A stretch of 64,000 nt of DNA, taken from CAWCOU01 sp963797335. GTDB taxonomy: Bacteria; Pseudomonadota; Gammaproteobacteria; JAURND01. The DNA lies in contig CAWCOU010000008.1 of NCBI GenBank assembly GCA_963797335.1, positions 1 to 64,000 on the forward strand. The letters are read 5' to 3'. Below are positions 34,333 through 43,588 of this stretch, piece by piece. A program made the position numbers and the translations under genes. The notes beneath the pieces are model-generated. The model was not told the DNA's origin. It saw only the letters and a program-made list of their open reading frames with translations, and ran no database searches. Within the stretch, counting starts at the first letter, position 1. The number at the start of each line of letters is the position of its first letter.

Positions 34333-35340
34333 CTAATTAAACACGTCTTCTAAAGATTGTGTATTTAATAGGCGATCCGCCCATTTTAACAAAGTTTCAG
34401 CATTAGCTTGATGAATTCTTCTTAAGTAGTTTTCAGGTATCCGATGGAAGCGACGCCGCAATAACTGAATCAGAATAGCGGCTTCGCCTTTCTGGATGCC
34501 AATACGCTCACCTTTTTGAATACCCCTGCGTTCACCTTTTTGGATGCCGATCCGTTCAGCGGTAGTAATGTAGTTCACTTTTTTCTCCTTCTCAAATTTT
34601 TTGATTGATCGATTATATTCTCTCATGAGCTCTTCTGGTAACGCAATCATCCAATCAATCAATGTATATAATTGATGGATATCCTCTTTGTTAAAACCTT
34701 TTTCATAAAGCAAACGGGTGAGCGCGGTTTTGTCTTTTAAACGAGCAAGGGGATCTTTTTTGGTTTCTAATACCGTTAATTGCGCTAATAGCAGCAGAGC
34801 GAAACGATTATTTGCAGCCTCCAGCTCATACCGTCTTTTCTGATAGTCCAGCAATTTCACCACAAGATAACGTATTTCCAGATAAGTGCCAAAACACGTT
34901 TGTCGATAGCGATCCAAGCGCCATGTAGGGCTGTCGTCAATTAATACAGCGATACTAATAATAGGAAGTTGCAGCCGATCATAAATGCGATAACGGTATA
35001 TCAGCATACGTTTCGGCAATATTCCCGAGGGTTTTATATCCACTTCGAGGTGACATAATATCAAGGTTTCCTTGCCGTTTATCTTCCAAATTTTAACCAA
35101 TTTATCCGCCAGACGTTTAGTTACTTTCGCATTGCGAGTGACTGCGTTGAATTCTTTTTCCAGTAATTCATACCCTTTTGACCAGTCAATTTGAGCGGCA
35201 ATTTGCGGTAAGCAAATTTCCATGAAATCGCGAAAATACAGATTGAAACTGTGCATCCAGGGATTATCAAAATCGCCGCGTGGATTTTTTATATTTGTAG
35301 AAAGCATTGTATCTGTAGTCAACTTATCCATCCTCATCAT
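34333..35340 (-). CDS. Rpn/YhgA-like putative nuclease
   Basis: A 335-residue protein of the Rpn/PD-(D/E)XK transposase-like group. The core has FNAVTRNAKVTKRLADKLVKI, ETLILCHLEVDIKP (probable E-x-D active-site strand) and RMLIYRYRIYDRL. The C-terminal half has a tandem hepta/octapeptide repeat (ERIGIQKGE, ERRGIQKGE, ERIGIQKGE) followed by a conserved LIQLLRRRFHRIPENYLRRI tail. Members promote RecA-independent recombination or act in phage defence in some bacteria. It is mobile-element-like, in an AT-rich patch beside the Cas3 fragment. Confidence 0.78.
   Translation of the reverse strand: MMRMDKLTTDTMLSTNIKNPRGDFDNPWMHSFNLYFRDFMEICLPQIAAQIDWSKGYELLEKEFNAVTRNAKVTKRLADKLVKIWKINGKETLILCHLEVDIKPSGILPKRMLIYRYRIYDRLQLPIISIAVLIDDSPTWRLDRYRQTCFGTYLEIRYLVVKLLDYQKRRYELEAANNRFALLLLAQLTVLETKKDPLARLKDKTALTRLLYEKGFNKEDIHQLYTLIDWMIALPEELMREYNRSIKKFEKEKKVNYITTAERIGIQKGERRGIQKGERIGIQKGEAAILIQLLRRRFHRIPENYLRRIHQANAETLLKWADRLLNTQSLEDVFN
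34480..34563. repeat. Three 24-bp tandem repeats inside the Rpn-like gene
   Basis: The unit encodes GIQKGER/E-type eight-residue repeats three times. Copies differ by a few bases. Such short in-frame repeats can change number by slippage. Confidence 0.75.
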
Positions 35341-35504
35341 CGTGATGGAAAAGAATGTTACTATGAAATCATATTACACAATACCGTAGTCAAGAATAGG
35401 CGAAGTCTTTTCATGTAAAAATTTTTCGCGAGGCTATACAGAAATCTTGGAAAGATAAATTGTGGGTAAACTTTTGTCGTCGTACATCAGTGGGCAGCTT
35501 GAAT

Positions 35505-35534
35505 GGTGGGCACGCTTCGCTTTGCCCACCCTAC
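35505..35534. repeat. Palindromic element (GGTGGGCA type)
   Basis: Arms GGTGGGCA and TGCCCACC flank a CGCTTCGCT loop and are followed by CTAC. This form is a common dispersed intergenic palindrome in many bacteria. It lies in the otherwise empty 238-base gap between the Rpn-like and transglycosylase genes. Confidence 0.6.
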
Positions 35535-35578
35535 CGTGGATTGAATAAACCCGGAGATGAAGGAGTGGAGAAGAGGGG

Positions 35579-36037
35579 TTAGTTTTTAGCCAGCAGAGTG
35601 GTATCAGAGGTGGGTTGCGAGAGGATGCGGGCTAGTTGTTGGAAGTTGGATAGGACTTTGGCTTGGTATTGGGCGTTTAGTTCGGGGGTGAGGGAGTGGT
35701 AGCCGGCGACGCCTTGCCAGTAGCCGCCGCTGGAGTCGGCTAGGGATTCGGCTATTTTTGTGCTTAAAATCCAAGTCCCAACGATGACATTGATGCAGGG
35801 GTCGTATTGGACTTGTTGCTGGGTGTAGCCGTAGGGAGCGATTTTGGGCATCCAGATGGAATTGATCTGCATGGGGCCGTAGTCGAAGGTGCCGTTGCGG
35901 TTGGGGCTGGCCATGCCGACTTTACCGCCTTCTACTTGTAATACGGAGATAATCACCTTGGCTGGCACGTAGTAAGTGACAGCGGCTTGGTTGATGCATT
36001 CCACTGGAACTCCGTTTATTAGTAAAGCACTGGCCAT
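35579..36037 (-). CDS. Small lytic transglycosylase (SLT/TrbN-like)
   Basis: A 152-residue protein with a compact SLT fold: LQVEGGKVGMASPNRNGTFD carries the catalytic glutamate (Glu36), followed by DYGPMQINS, the equivalent of the GLMQI motif. There is no clear signal peptide. Similar small proteins (TrbN, VirB1-like) open peptidoglycan for conjugation or type IV secretion systems, but no such genes are adjacent. The plus strand here is strikingly G/T-rich. Confidence 0.75.
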   Translation of the reverse strand: MASALLINGVPVECINQAAVTYYVPAKVIISVLQVEGGKVGMASPNRNGTFDYGPMQINSIWMPKIAPYGYTQQQVQYDPCINVIVGTWILSTKIAESLADSSGGYWQGVAGYHSLTPELNAQYQAKVLSNFQQLARILSQPTSDTTLLAKN

Positions 36038-36149
36038 AGGTGTTCCTGAATTAGTTGGGGAGCAAAAACCTACAGTTGTAAAAAGCGTTGAATCTGGCTA
36101 TCTCGGTAAACTACAGCTTAATGGAAAGCACGGGTTCATTATTACCATA

Positions 36150-36330
36150 AAAAAGGGCTGCTGTGCAGCCCTTTGGTGATATTTATACCGGAACGGAAGC
36201 TTATCGTCTCAATGGGTAAAGTCGATTTTTTTCGATATTCATTGGGAGGTGCACTGCTCCCTAATCGACAATCCGTGGCGGGTAATACTTCCTTAGTACG
36301 GCACATACAACAGTAAGACAATTGTATCAG
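36150..36330 (-). ncRNA. Possible small RNA or processed 3' UTR
   Basis: The 376-base gap upstream of the transglycosylase holds no ORF. On the minus strand a TACAAT -10-like box (about 36322-36327) is followed by strongly pairing segments: GGAAG/CTTCC closing arms, GTCGATT/AATCGAC, GGGAG/CTCCC and CAATG/CATTG, then the strong terminator at 36152-36174. This fits a small RNA of about 165 nt, or a structured 3' UTR. Unpaired GGA triplets are few. No known family was recognised. Confidence 0.35.
36152..36174 (-). terminator. Rho-independent terminator
   Basis: AAAGGGCTGC / GCAGCCCTTT with a three-base loop; on the minus strand the stem is followed by six T. It closes the long minus-strand operon that ends at 36414, after a structured stretch of about 240 bases. 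Confidence 0.85.
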
Positions 36331-36413
36331 GAGGGTTGTAGAAAAACATACCCCCTTAATGGGGTGATTTTAAAGTCCATTACTTAAAAAATTATTAGAA
36401 TGAATTTCGTACC

Positions 36414-38138
36414 CTACAAGGCCTTCTTCTTTAAAACAAACACATAACCATTAACAGGTAGCTGTTTCTGCTGCCTTAGGATTGCGTCATTGCATAATTC
36501 AACGCTAAAACCAAATTTATTAGCCAAGGTTTCAATATAGGCTTTGCTATGGGCAAAACGAGCGTTGTTTTGGAGATGAAAAGGCTCGGCTGCTGAACGC
36601 TCTACGGTAAAGGCGAAATAACTGTGGGTTCGTAGCGACTGCGCTGCCAATCCAAAGGTTTCTTCCAGGTCACCCACATAGCCAAAAACATCCCCGGCAA
36701 TGACCAAATCTATTTCCGAATGGTAGCATAACCCTTGATTTATCTCTAGCTTCTCCAGGTCATCATACACGTGCTTAGCGCGTGCGGCGACCAGCATATT
36801 TTCCGAAACATCAATACCAATCAATCGTTTAGCGAAGGGGTGGAAAACAACGCCACATAAACCGGTGCCACACCCTAAATCGACGATCACCCAGCTCTTC
36901 GGTGGCATGTTCACGGTTTGGGCCATGGCTTGCAGCAGCAACTGGGGCACTTGATAATCGAGGTGTTCATGGAGGTGCCGGTCGAAATGGGGGGCGTATT
37001 GATCGAATAGATGCTCGATATATTCGGTGGGCGCCCGGGTCGGTGCTGATTTCTGCGCGATGGCGGCCAATATGTATTCAATTTCAGGCTCCCCCGGTCG
37101 CAATTTTAAAGCCTGTTCGTAATGATGAGTGGCGTTGGTGAAGTCTTCTTTTTTGAGGTAGGCGGCCCCTAAATTCACTTCCGCATTGTAATAATCCGGC
37201 TGCACTCGTAATGCCTCTTTAAAAAAGCGGATGGCATCGTCGAAGCGATCTTGGTAGGAATGAATAATCCCTAAATTGTAATAAGTATCCAGATCCGGCT
37301 GGATTTTGAGCAACTGCAAATACGTGCGTAACGCCATATCAGGATTACGCTTGGTTAAGTAAAGCACCCCCAAATTATGCAAAGCCTCGGTGTGTTTTGG
37401 CTCTAATTTTAACGTGCTTTCGTAGTGGGTAATCGCGCTGTCGAGCTGGTCCAGCTGAGTAAACGCCACTGCTAACTGGTGATGGGTTTCTGCGGAATCA
37501 GGATCCAGGCGCAGACGAGCTTGGAAATGTTTAACCGCTTGCCCCGGCTTGCCTTGCTGCAATAAATTCTGACCTAATTGGCCCTGAGCCTGAGCATGAT
37601 CCGGCTGTAAACGAATCGCAGCTTGCAATTGACCAATGGCTTCACGATAACGCGCCATGGCTGTCAAAGCCGTGCTTAAATTAAAACGCGCATCGACGTA
37701 ATTGGGCTTTAAAGTAATGGCTTGTTCGTAATGCTGACACGCTTCCGACCATTGCTTACGCTGCTGAAATAAAATACCCAAATTATTATGCACAGCGGGT
37801 AAATGGGGTTCCAGTGATAAAGCTTTTTGATAATGGACAATCGCTTGATCCCAGTGTTGTAAACGTCGTTCGACATTCCCCAAGCTATTATGAAACGTCG
37901 CAGAATCTGGGCGCAGTTCGATGGCTTGACGAAGCCATTCTGCCGCTTCCGGTAAACGATCTTGTTGACCACACAAAATGCCCAGTAAATGCAGAATGTC
38001 GGCACGCTCATCCGGGAGGTCGCGCAATAATTGCCGATAACGTTGCTCCGCCGTGGCATAATCACCCGCTCTATGCAAGGCAATGGCCTGCTGTAGACGT
38101 TCCTGCGCTTTTTTTTCAGGGGATTGATCGTCAGCCAT
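36414..38138 (-). CDS. TPR-repeat protein with C-terminal methyltransferase domain
   Basis: A 574-residue protein. About ten tetratricopeptide repeats (for example AEWLRQAIELRPDSATFHNS and HYEQALKLRPGEPEIEY) occupy residues 10-380, followed by a class I SAM-dependent methyltransferase domain with motif I VIDLGCGTGLCGVVF and GIDVSENML. The ATG at 38138 overlaps the tag stop; the longer frame lacks support. Similar TPR-methyltransferases occur in many proteobacteria with unknown substrates. It is the last gene of the lptE-to-here operon. Confidence 0.85.
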   Translation of the reverse strand: MADDQSPEKKAQERLQQAIALHRAGDYATAEQRYRQLLRDLPDERADILHLLGILCGQQDRLPEAAEWLRQAIELRPDSATFHNSLGNVERRLQHWDQAIVHYQKALSLEPHLPAVHNNLGILFQQRKQWSEACQHYEQAITLKPNYVDARFNLSTALTAMARYREAIGQLQAAIRLQPDHAQAQGQLGQNLLQQGKPGQAVKHFQARLRLDPDSAETHHQLAVAFTQLDQLDSAITHYESTLKLEPKHTEALHNLGVLYLTKRNPDMALRTYLQLLKIQPDLDTYYNLGIIHSYQDRFDDAIRFFKEALRVQPDYYNAEVNLGAAYLKKEDFTNATHHYEQALKLRPGEPEIEYILAAIAQKSAPTRAPTEYIEHLFDQYAPHFDRHLHEHLDYQVPQLLLQAMAQTVNMPPKSWVIVDLGCGTGLCGVVFHPFAKRLIGIDVSENMLVAARAKHVYDDLEKLEINQGLCYHSEIDLVIAGDVFGYVGDLEETFGLAAQSLRTHSYFAFTVERSAAEPFHLQNNARFAHSKAYIETLANKFGFSVELCNDAILRQQKQLPVNGYVFVLKKKAL

Positions 38139-38703
38139 CTCGCAACTCAGCGTAACGAAAACAATGGGTATTATGATCGTTGACCATACCGACTGCCTGC
38201 ATAAAAGCGTAGCAGATGGTGGTACCGACAAAGCGAAATCCTCGGTGTTTTAGGTCTTTTGCCATTCGATCCGAATGCGGGGTGGATGCGGGATTTTGAG
38301 CGCTAGTAGACCAACGATTGACAATAGGCCGGCCGTCGACAAAACCCCAGATATAGTCATTAAAACTTCCGTATTCGTCTTGTACTTCCAGAAACGCACG
38401 CGCATTGCTGACAACGCTGCTGATTTTTAATCGGTTGCGAATTAATCCTGGGTTTTGCAGCAACCGTTCTTGGCGTTTTTCTGTAAAACGCGCAACGCGC
38501 TGGGGATCAAACTCCACAAAAGCTTGACGGTAATGCGCTCGACGCTGTAACACGGTAAGCCAGCTTAACCCAGCTTGCGCACCTTCCAAGGTTAGGAATT
38601 CAAACAAGGTATGGTCATTATGCACAGGCACCCCCCACTCCTCATCGTGATAGTGAATGAGCAGAGGGTTGTTTTTACACCATTCGCAGCGTGGTTTAGT
38701 CAC
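38131..38703 (-). CDS. tag: DNA-3-methyladenine glycosylase I
   Basis: A 190-residue repair glycosylase that removes 3-methyladenine. The N-terminal zinc-ligand block CEWCKNNPLLIHYHDEEWG and HNDHTLFEFLTLEGAQAGLSW are conserved, and the C-terminal zinc His residues lie in VNDHNTHCFRY. It overlaps the TPR gene by eight bases and follows mltB by five. Confidence 0.95.
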   Translation of the reverse strand: MTKPRCEWCKNNPLLIHYHDEEWGVPVHNDHTLFEFLTLEGAQAGLSWLTVLQRRAHYRQAFVEFDPQRVARFTEKRQERLLQNPGLIRNRLKISSVVSNARAFLEVQDEYGSFNDYIWGFVDGRPIVNRWSTSAQNPASTPHSDRMAKDLKHRGFRFVGTTICYAFMQAVGMVNDHNTHCFRYAELRDG

Positions 38704-38708
38704 CGGAT

Positions 38709-39716
38709 TTAAACACCCGCGGCTTCTTTCACCGCATTACCCAGTAAATAAGCAACTAAGGCGTAGCGGCTGCTGGTATTGTATTTTTTGATGACATTGA
38801 AATTGGTAAATGTCATCCACACTTCCATGGATGCCGGGTCTTCCATAAATAACACGCCCGCTGGTAATTGCTTAGGCACGTGGACATGCCCGACTGGCAC
38901 AATGCCGTATTGTTTGTGTAATTCTTTTACAGTAAATACCAATTCTCCATTTTGGTGACCTAAATACTGATATTTGTTATTTTTGGCTTCCGCACGCAGG
39001 GCAATAGGGTAATTGCGTTGCCAACCTTTTTCTTTCAAATAATTGGCAATACTAGCGATGACATCGCCCTCATTGGTGAATAGATTACTTCTTTTTCTGC
39101 CATCGGTGTTAACCGCATACGTTCGATAACTGCTGGGCATAAATTGCGGCATGCCTAAAGCCCCTGCATACGATGCTTTGATCGTTAAAGGATTCCAACC
39201 TTGTTCGCGAGACAATAACAAAAACTGCGTTAATTCATTTCGGAAAAAATTAGCTCGACGCGGATAGTGGAATGCTAACGTCGTTAAGGCATCCAATGCA
39301 GAATAATCGCCTAGCACTTCACCATACGAGGTTTCTTCACCAATAATGCCGACAATAATTTCTGCGGGTACGCCGTATTTTTGTTCCGCAGCCGCTAATT
39401 GTCGACTGTTTCTTTGCCAAAATGCCACTCCTGATTTTAAACGTTTAGCGGTAATAAATTGGTCTCGATAGTCATACCACGGTTTAATTTCGCCCGGTGG
39501 TTTCATCATTTGAGCAATGACAGCGGGGTCAAATTGAGCTTCTCGAAATAGGTGTTGCAATTGTCGCTCATTAAAACCATATTGATGCGAAATTTGGTGG
39601 ATATACGCATTAACGATGGGATCTTTATTTAAATTTAAACCCAAGGCGATGGGAGTCATTAAAATAGCTAAAGCAAATATCACGATGCCTTTTTTAAAAA
39701 CAGAAAAAATCTTCAT
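38709..39716 (-). CDS. mltB: Membrane-bound lytic murein transglycosylase B
   Basis: A 335-residue exported enzyme with an N-terminal hydrophobic signal (KKGIVIFALAILMTPIALG); no lipobox cysteine is seen, unlike E. coli MltB. The catalytic Glu lies in VGIIGEETSYGEVLGDYS; GALGMPQFMPSSYR is the second landmark. It cleaves glycan strands to 1,6-anhydromuramyl ends. Two bases separate it from rodA, a frequent arrangement with rlpA missing here. Confidence 0.93.
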   Translation of the reverse strand: MKIFSVFKKGIVIFALAILMTPIALGLNLNKDPIVNAYIHQISHQYGFNERQLQHLFREAQFDPAVIAQMMKPPGEIKPWYDYRDQFITAKRLKSGVAFWQRNSRQLAAAEQKYGVPAEIIVGIIGEETSYGEVLGDYSALDALTTLAFHYPRRANFFRNELTQFLLLSREQGWNPLTIKASYAGALGMPQFMPSSYRTYAVNTDGRKRSNLFTNEGDVIASIANYLKEKGWQRNYPIALRAEAKNNKYQYLGHQNGELVFTVKELHKQYGIVPVGHVHVPKQLPAGVLFMEDPASMEVWMTFTNFNVIKKYNTSSRYALVAYLLGNAVKEAAGV

Positions 39717-39718
39717 GT

Positions 39719-40858
39719 CTAATGCCCTAATAATTTTCGATGTGTATGGATAGACATCACAATACCAAACCCTGCCATAATCGTGACCATGGCTGAACCC
39801 CCGTAGCTAACCAGCGGCAATGGGACTCCCACGACTGGTAAAATGCCGGTCACCATTCCCATGTTCACAAAAAAAGACAGAAAAAAAGTTAAGCTCAGCG
39901 CGCCGGCCAATAACCGAGAAAACGTGTCTTGCGCCTGCGTACTTATATATAGACCTCGCAACACCACCCAGGTCATTAACAGAATGATAAATATGCTGCC
40001 AATTAAACCAAACTCTTCACCAGATACGCCAAAAATAAAATCCGTGGTATCTTCGGGTAAAAATTGCAAATGGGATTGGCTCCCTTGCAGGTATCCTTTA
40101 CCAAACACTCCTCCAGAGCCTACCGCAATTTTTGATTGAATAATGTGATAGCCAGCGCCTAATGGATCCGATTCCGGGTTGACAAAAGTCATTACCCGTT
40201 GTCGTTGGTAATCATGCAGAAAGTGCCATAGTACTGGCACACAAGCACCGACAACGACTAATACCACCAACACATAACGCCAGCGAATACCAGCCAATAA
40301 TAACACGCAGCCGCCGGTAAATACGATAATCAAAGCCGTGCCTAAATCGGGTTGTTTCGCCGTCAGCGCGACTGGCACAATTAATAATATGCCGCAGACT
40401 AATAAGGTTAAGAACCCTGGCGGTAGCGGTCTTTTATCCAATAACCAGGCCAACATCATCGGCATGGCGAGCTTCATAATTTCCGAGGGCTGAAACCGGG
40501 CCACACCCAGATTCAACCAACGTTGCGCCCCCTTACCGGTATGCCCTACTACCAAGACAGCGAGCAGCAATAATACGCCCAAGGCAAAAACCCACGGTGC
40601 CCATTCATAATAACGTTGCGGCGGAATTTGGGCAAATAGAAACAGGGCGCCAATGGAAATCACCACCCAAATCGCCTGCTTGCTGAGCTGATCCCAGCTT
40701 TGATTATCCGCACTGTATAAAATCAACAGGCCGACTGCCAAAATGAGGATTAAGCCGAACAGCAACGGGACATCGATATGTAATCGATCCCATAGCGAGC
40801 GAGTGAGCCTGGGTGTGGCGGTCATGCTGTATTCTGGTAAGAAATTGCGATTCGTCAT
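39719..40858 (-). CDS. rodA: Rod-shape peptidoglycan glycosyltransferase RodA
   Basis: A 379-residue SEDS-family polymerase with about ten membrane helices. Motifs: LFAQIPPQRYYEWAPW, LNLGVARFQPSEIMKLAMP, KQPDLGTALII (catalytic Asp) and LPLVSYGGSAM. It works with PBP2 encoded just upstream (nine bases between). Confidence 0.96.
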   Translation of the reverse strand: MTNRNFLPEYSMTATPRLTRSLWDRLHIDVPLLFGLILILAVGLLILYSADNQSWDQLSKQAIWVVISIGALFLFAQIPPQRYYEWAPWVFALGVLLLLAVLVVGHTGKGAQRWLNLGVARFQPSEIMKLAMPMMLAWLLDKRPLPPGFLTLLVCGILLIVPVALTAKQPDLGTALIIVFTGGCVLLLAGIRWRYVLVVLVVVGACVPVLWHFLHDYQRQRVMTFVNPESDPLGAGYHIIQSKIAVGSGGVFGKGYLQGSQSHLQFLPEDTTDFIFGVSGEEFGLIGSIFIILLMTWVVLRGLYISTQAQDTFSRLLAGALSLTFFLSFFVNMGMVTGILPVVGVPLPLVSYGGSAMVTIMAGFGIVMSIHTHRKLLGH

Positions 40859-40867
40859 AAAGATCCA

Positions 40868-42763
40868 TTAATCATTAGGTCCGCTATCCTCATCGGGAGT
40901 TGGCGGTTGGTCAGCAACGATGCCATGGTTGGGCAATAAATAATAATCCAGAATTTTCTTGGCCACCGAGGGCGCATAGTGCGGATGGTTTTCCACTATC
41001 ACGGCGACAGCGATCTGCGGATTTTCCACCGGTGCAAACGCAATAAACCACGCATGGCTGCGGTATTTTTTCGGGATATTATCGCCCTTATCGTCATCAC
41101 CGTACGACTTAGGCCTAAATACCTGTGCAGTACCTGTTTTACCGGCAATATTATAAGCAGTGGTATGAATCGCCCGCGCCGTTCCCTCCTCCACCACGCC
41201 TTTCATCGCATCAATGACAAAATCCCAAACCCAGGGGTTTTGCAGAGTCACCGGTATATTTTGCGCGGGTTTAGGTATGATAAAAGTACCATCCGGTTTT
41301 TGCCATTTTAAAAGAAAATGGGGAACATAACGTACGCCGTGATCGGCCATCGCTGCCACGGCTGTGGCCATTTGTAACGGCGTCACCAACGTATAGCCTT
41401 GGCCAATGCCAGCATTGACGGTATCCCCGCCATACCAACCCTGCCCGTAGGTCGCATGCTTCCATTGCGGTGAAGGGGCAACACCGGTGACTTCTTCATC
41501 GACATCCAACCCGGTTTTTTTACCGAAGCCAAAACGATCTTGTATGTCGTGTAAACGACCAATACCCATGCGCGCCGCCATCGTGTAAAAATAAACGTCG
41601 CACGATTGAATAATGGCTTTGCGCATGTTGACGATACCATGGCCGCCCTTTTTCCAGTTCCAGTCTTTCCAAACATGAGGTATTCCGGGCAGGCCAAAAA
41701 AACCATTATCATGAATCGTATCTTTGGGGTTGACAATTTTGAGATCCAAATCTTGCAGCGCTAGAAAAGGTTTCATGGTCGAACCGGGGGGATACATACC
41801 GCGCAAGGCACGATTATACAAAGGCCGCATGGGGTCTTGCTGCAGGGCTTTGTAATCTTTCGGCGTGATGCCTTTGACAAATAAGTTCGGATCGTAGCGT
41901 GGGTTGCTGGCAAAAGCCAACACTTGCCCCGTCTTTGGTTGAATAGCGACAATCGCGCCTTGATCTTCCCCCAAGACTTGCTCGGCGTATCGTTGCAAAC
42001 CGCTGTCGAGGGTGACATACATACTATTACCCGCCACTGGCGGAATGGATTTCAAGGTGCGCACGACGCGACCATTGGCATCCGTTTCTACTTGCTGATA
42101 ACCCACTGTACCGTGTAACTGCGTTTCGTAGTATTTTTCAATCCCCAGTTTACCCATGTAATTACTGGCCGCATAGTTCACGTTATCCAGGTGCGCTAAC
42201 TCTTGTTCGTTAATCCGCCCTACATAACCCAAGGCGCTGACCATGGTGTCGCCCAGTGGGTAATACCGCATCAGCCTGGCCGTAACGCCAAAGCCGGGAA
42301 AGCGATACTGATTCAGATAAAACGTGGCGACCTCTTCTTCGCTGAGATTCAGTTTTAATGAAACACCCTCGGAACTACGACGCTGCTTTAAGGCGCGCCG
42401 AAATTGTTGTAAATCCTCAGGCGTAATGTTGATCAGTTTTTCCATTTCCTGTAATTGCTGTTCAAAATGGGGAATATGGTCAGGCACGACGTCTAGGCTG
42501 AATACGGGCACATTCTCGGCCAGCAATACGCCGTTACGGTCATAAATAAGGCCACGATTGGGGTCGATGGGAATGAGGTTCAGTTGATTGGCATTGGATA
42601 AGGTCGTATACAATTGATGCTGGAAGACTTGTAAATAAATTAACCGACCAATTAATACTCCCAGTAATAGTAAAATAAAAAATAAGGCAAAGAACACCCG
42701 GCGATTAAATTGGCTGGCTTCTGCGGAAAAGTTTTTTAAGGGCAATTGATGCATACGAATCAA
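40868..42763 (-). CDS. mrdA: Penicillin-binding protein 2
   Basis: A 631-residue class B PBP for cylindrical wall growth. One N-terminal membrane helix (FFALFFILLLLGVLIGRLIY) precedes the dimerisation domain (NRGLIYDRNGVLLAENVPVF) and the transpeptidase with active-site serine in PPGSTMKPFLAL, SCDVYFY and the KTGTAQV triad. It overlaps the rlmH stop by four bases. Confidence 0.97.
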   Translation of the reverse strand: MIRMHQLPLKNFSAEASQFNRRVFFALFFILLLLGVLIGRLIYLQVFQHQLYTTLSNANQLNLIPIDPNRGLIYDRNGVLLAENVPVFSLDVVPDHIPHFEQQLQEMEKLINITPEDLQQFRRALKQRRSSEGVSLKLNLSEEEVATFYLNQYRFPGFGVTARLMRYYPLGDTMVSALGYVGRINEQELAHLDNVNYAASNYMGKLGIEKYYETQLHGTVGYQQVETDANGRVVRTLKSIPPVAGNSMYVTLDSGLQRYAEQVLGEDQGAIVAIQPKTGQVLAFASNPRYDPNLFVKGITPKDYKALQQDPMRPLYNRALRGMYPPGSTMKPFLALQDLDLKIVNPKDTIHDNGFFGLPGIPHVWKDWNWKKGGHGIVNMRKAIIQSCDVYFYTMAARMGIGRLHDIQDRFGFGKKTGLDVDEEVTGVAPSPQWKHATYGQGWYGGDTVNAGIGQGYTLVTPLQMATAVAAMADHGVRYVPHFLLKWQKPDGTFIIPKPAQNIPVTLQNPWVWDFVIDAMKGVVEEGTARAIHTTAYNIAGKTGTAQVFRPKSYGDDDKGDNIPKKYRSHAWFIAFAPVENPQIAVAVIVENHPHYAPSVAKKILDYYLLPNHGIVADQPPTPDEDSGPND

Positions 42764-43230
42764 CCGCGGTGATAAGGGTGATGACGAAGAATGCTAAGGC
42801 CACGGTATAATTGTTCTACGAGCAAGATGCGCACCAATGGATGAGGAAATGTCAGTGGGGATAATGACCAATGCCATGGTGCCTGCGCTAAGGAACTGGC
42901 GGCTAAACCTTCCGGGCCACCGATCAAGAAGCTAAGGCCCCCACCGGCATCCTGCCAGCTTTGCATTTGTTTAGACAATGCGTTGGTACTCCATAATTGC
43001 CCTTTTTCTGTCAAAGCAACGACATGATCCCCGGCAGGAATCGCGGCATTCATTTGCTCGCCTTCTTGCTGAATAAGGCGTGAGACATTGGCGCCTTTGG
43101 TTCGTTTCCCCGCCGCAATTTCCATTAACCGAACGGGAAAATCGGCAGGAAAGCGCGTGACGTAATCTTGATAAGCCTCGGTTACCCAAGCCGGCATCCG
43201 TTTGCCGATCGCGATGACATTAATCCGCAT
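42760..43230 (-). CDS. rlmH: 23S rRNA (pseudouridine-1915-N3)-methyltransferase
   Basis: A 156-residue SPOUT methyltransferase. The start at 43230 gives the conserved MRINVIAIGKRMPAWV; the longer frame runs back into rsfS. SAM-binding knot motifs FLIGGPEGL and LSPLTFPHPLVRILLVEQLY are present. It overlaps rsfS by 11 bases and mrdA by four. Confidence 0.96.
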   Translation of the reverse strand: MRINVIAIGKRMPAWVTEAYQDYVTRFPADFPVRLMEIAAGKRTKGANVSRLIQQEGEQMNAAIPAGDHVVALTEKGQLWSTNALSKQMQSWQDAGGGLSFLIGGPEGLAASSLAQAPWHWSLSPLTFPHPLVRILLVEQLYRGLSILRHHPYHRG

Positions 43231-43573
43231 TCCTTTCCGACCGCAGGTGACGGGTCGCGCCCCATAGTTTTTCCAGGCTGTAAAATTCCCGTGTCGCGGC
43301 CAGCATAATATGAACAACGACATCCCCCAAATCAACCAAAATCCATTCGCCTGTATCTAGGCCTTCGACACCGATGACAGACAGCCCCTGGGCTTTATGT
43401 TCGCTGACCACTCGGTCCGCCATGGCATGGGTATGGCGGTTGGAGGTGCCGCTGCAAATAATCATTGTATTGGTAATGTCTGTGAGTTTTCGCACGTCCA
43501 GGGCAACGATATCCATTGCCTTCATTTCTTCTAGGATATGAATGACTTGTTCACGTAATTTATCTTTTGGCAT
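43220..43573 (-). CDS. rsfS: Ribosomal silencing factor
   Basis: A 117-residue RsfS/Iojap protein that binds L14 and blocks subunit joining in starvation. Core motif: VALDVRKLTDITNTMIICSG, TSNRHTHAMADRV and GEWILVDLGDVVVHIM. Placed between nadD and rlmH as in most gammaproteobacteria. Confidence 0.96.
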   Translation of the reverse strand: MPKDKLREQVIHILEEMKAMDIVALDVRKLTDITNTMIICSGTSNRHTHAMADRVVSEHKAQGLSVIGVEGLDTGEWILVDLGDVVVHIMLAATREFYSLEKLWGATRHLRSERNAD

Positions 43574-43588
43574 AGCTACCTGACTAGT

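Noticed and set aside
33640..35580. CRISPR array near the Cas3 fragment
   Set aside because: No regularly spaced direct repeats were seen on either strand here or elsewhere in the window.
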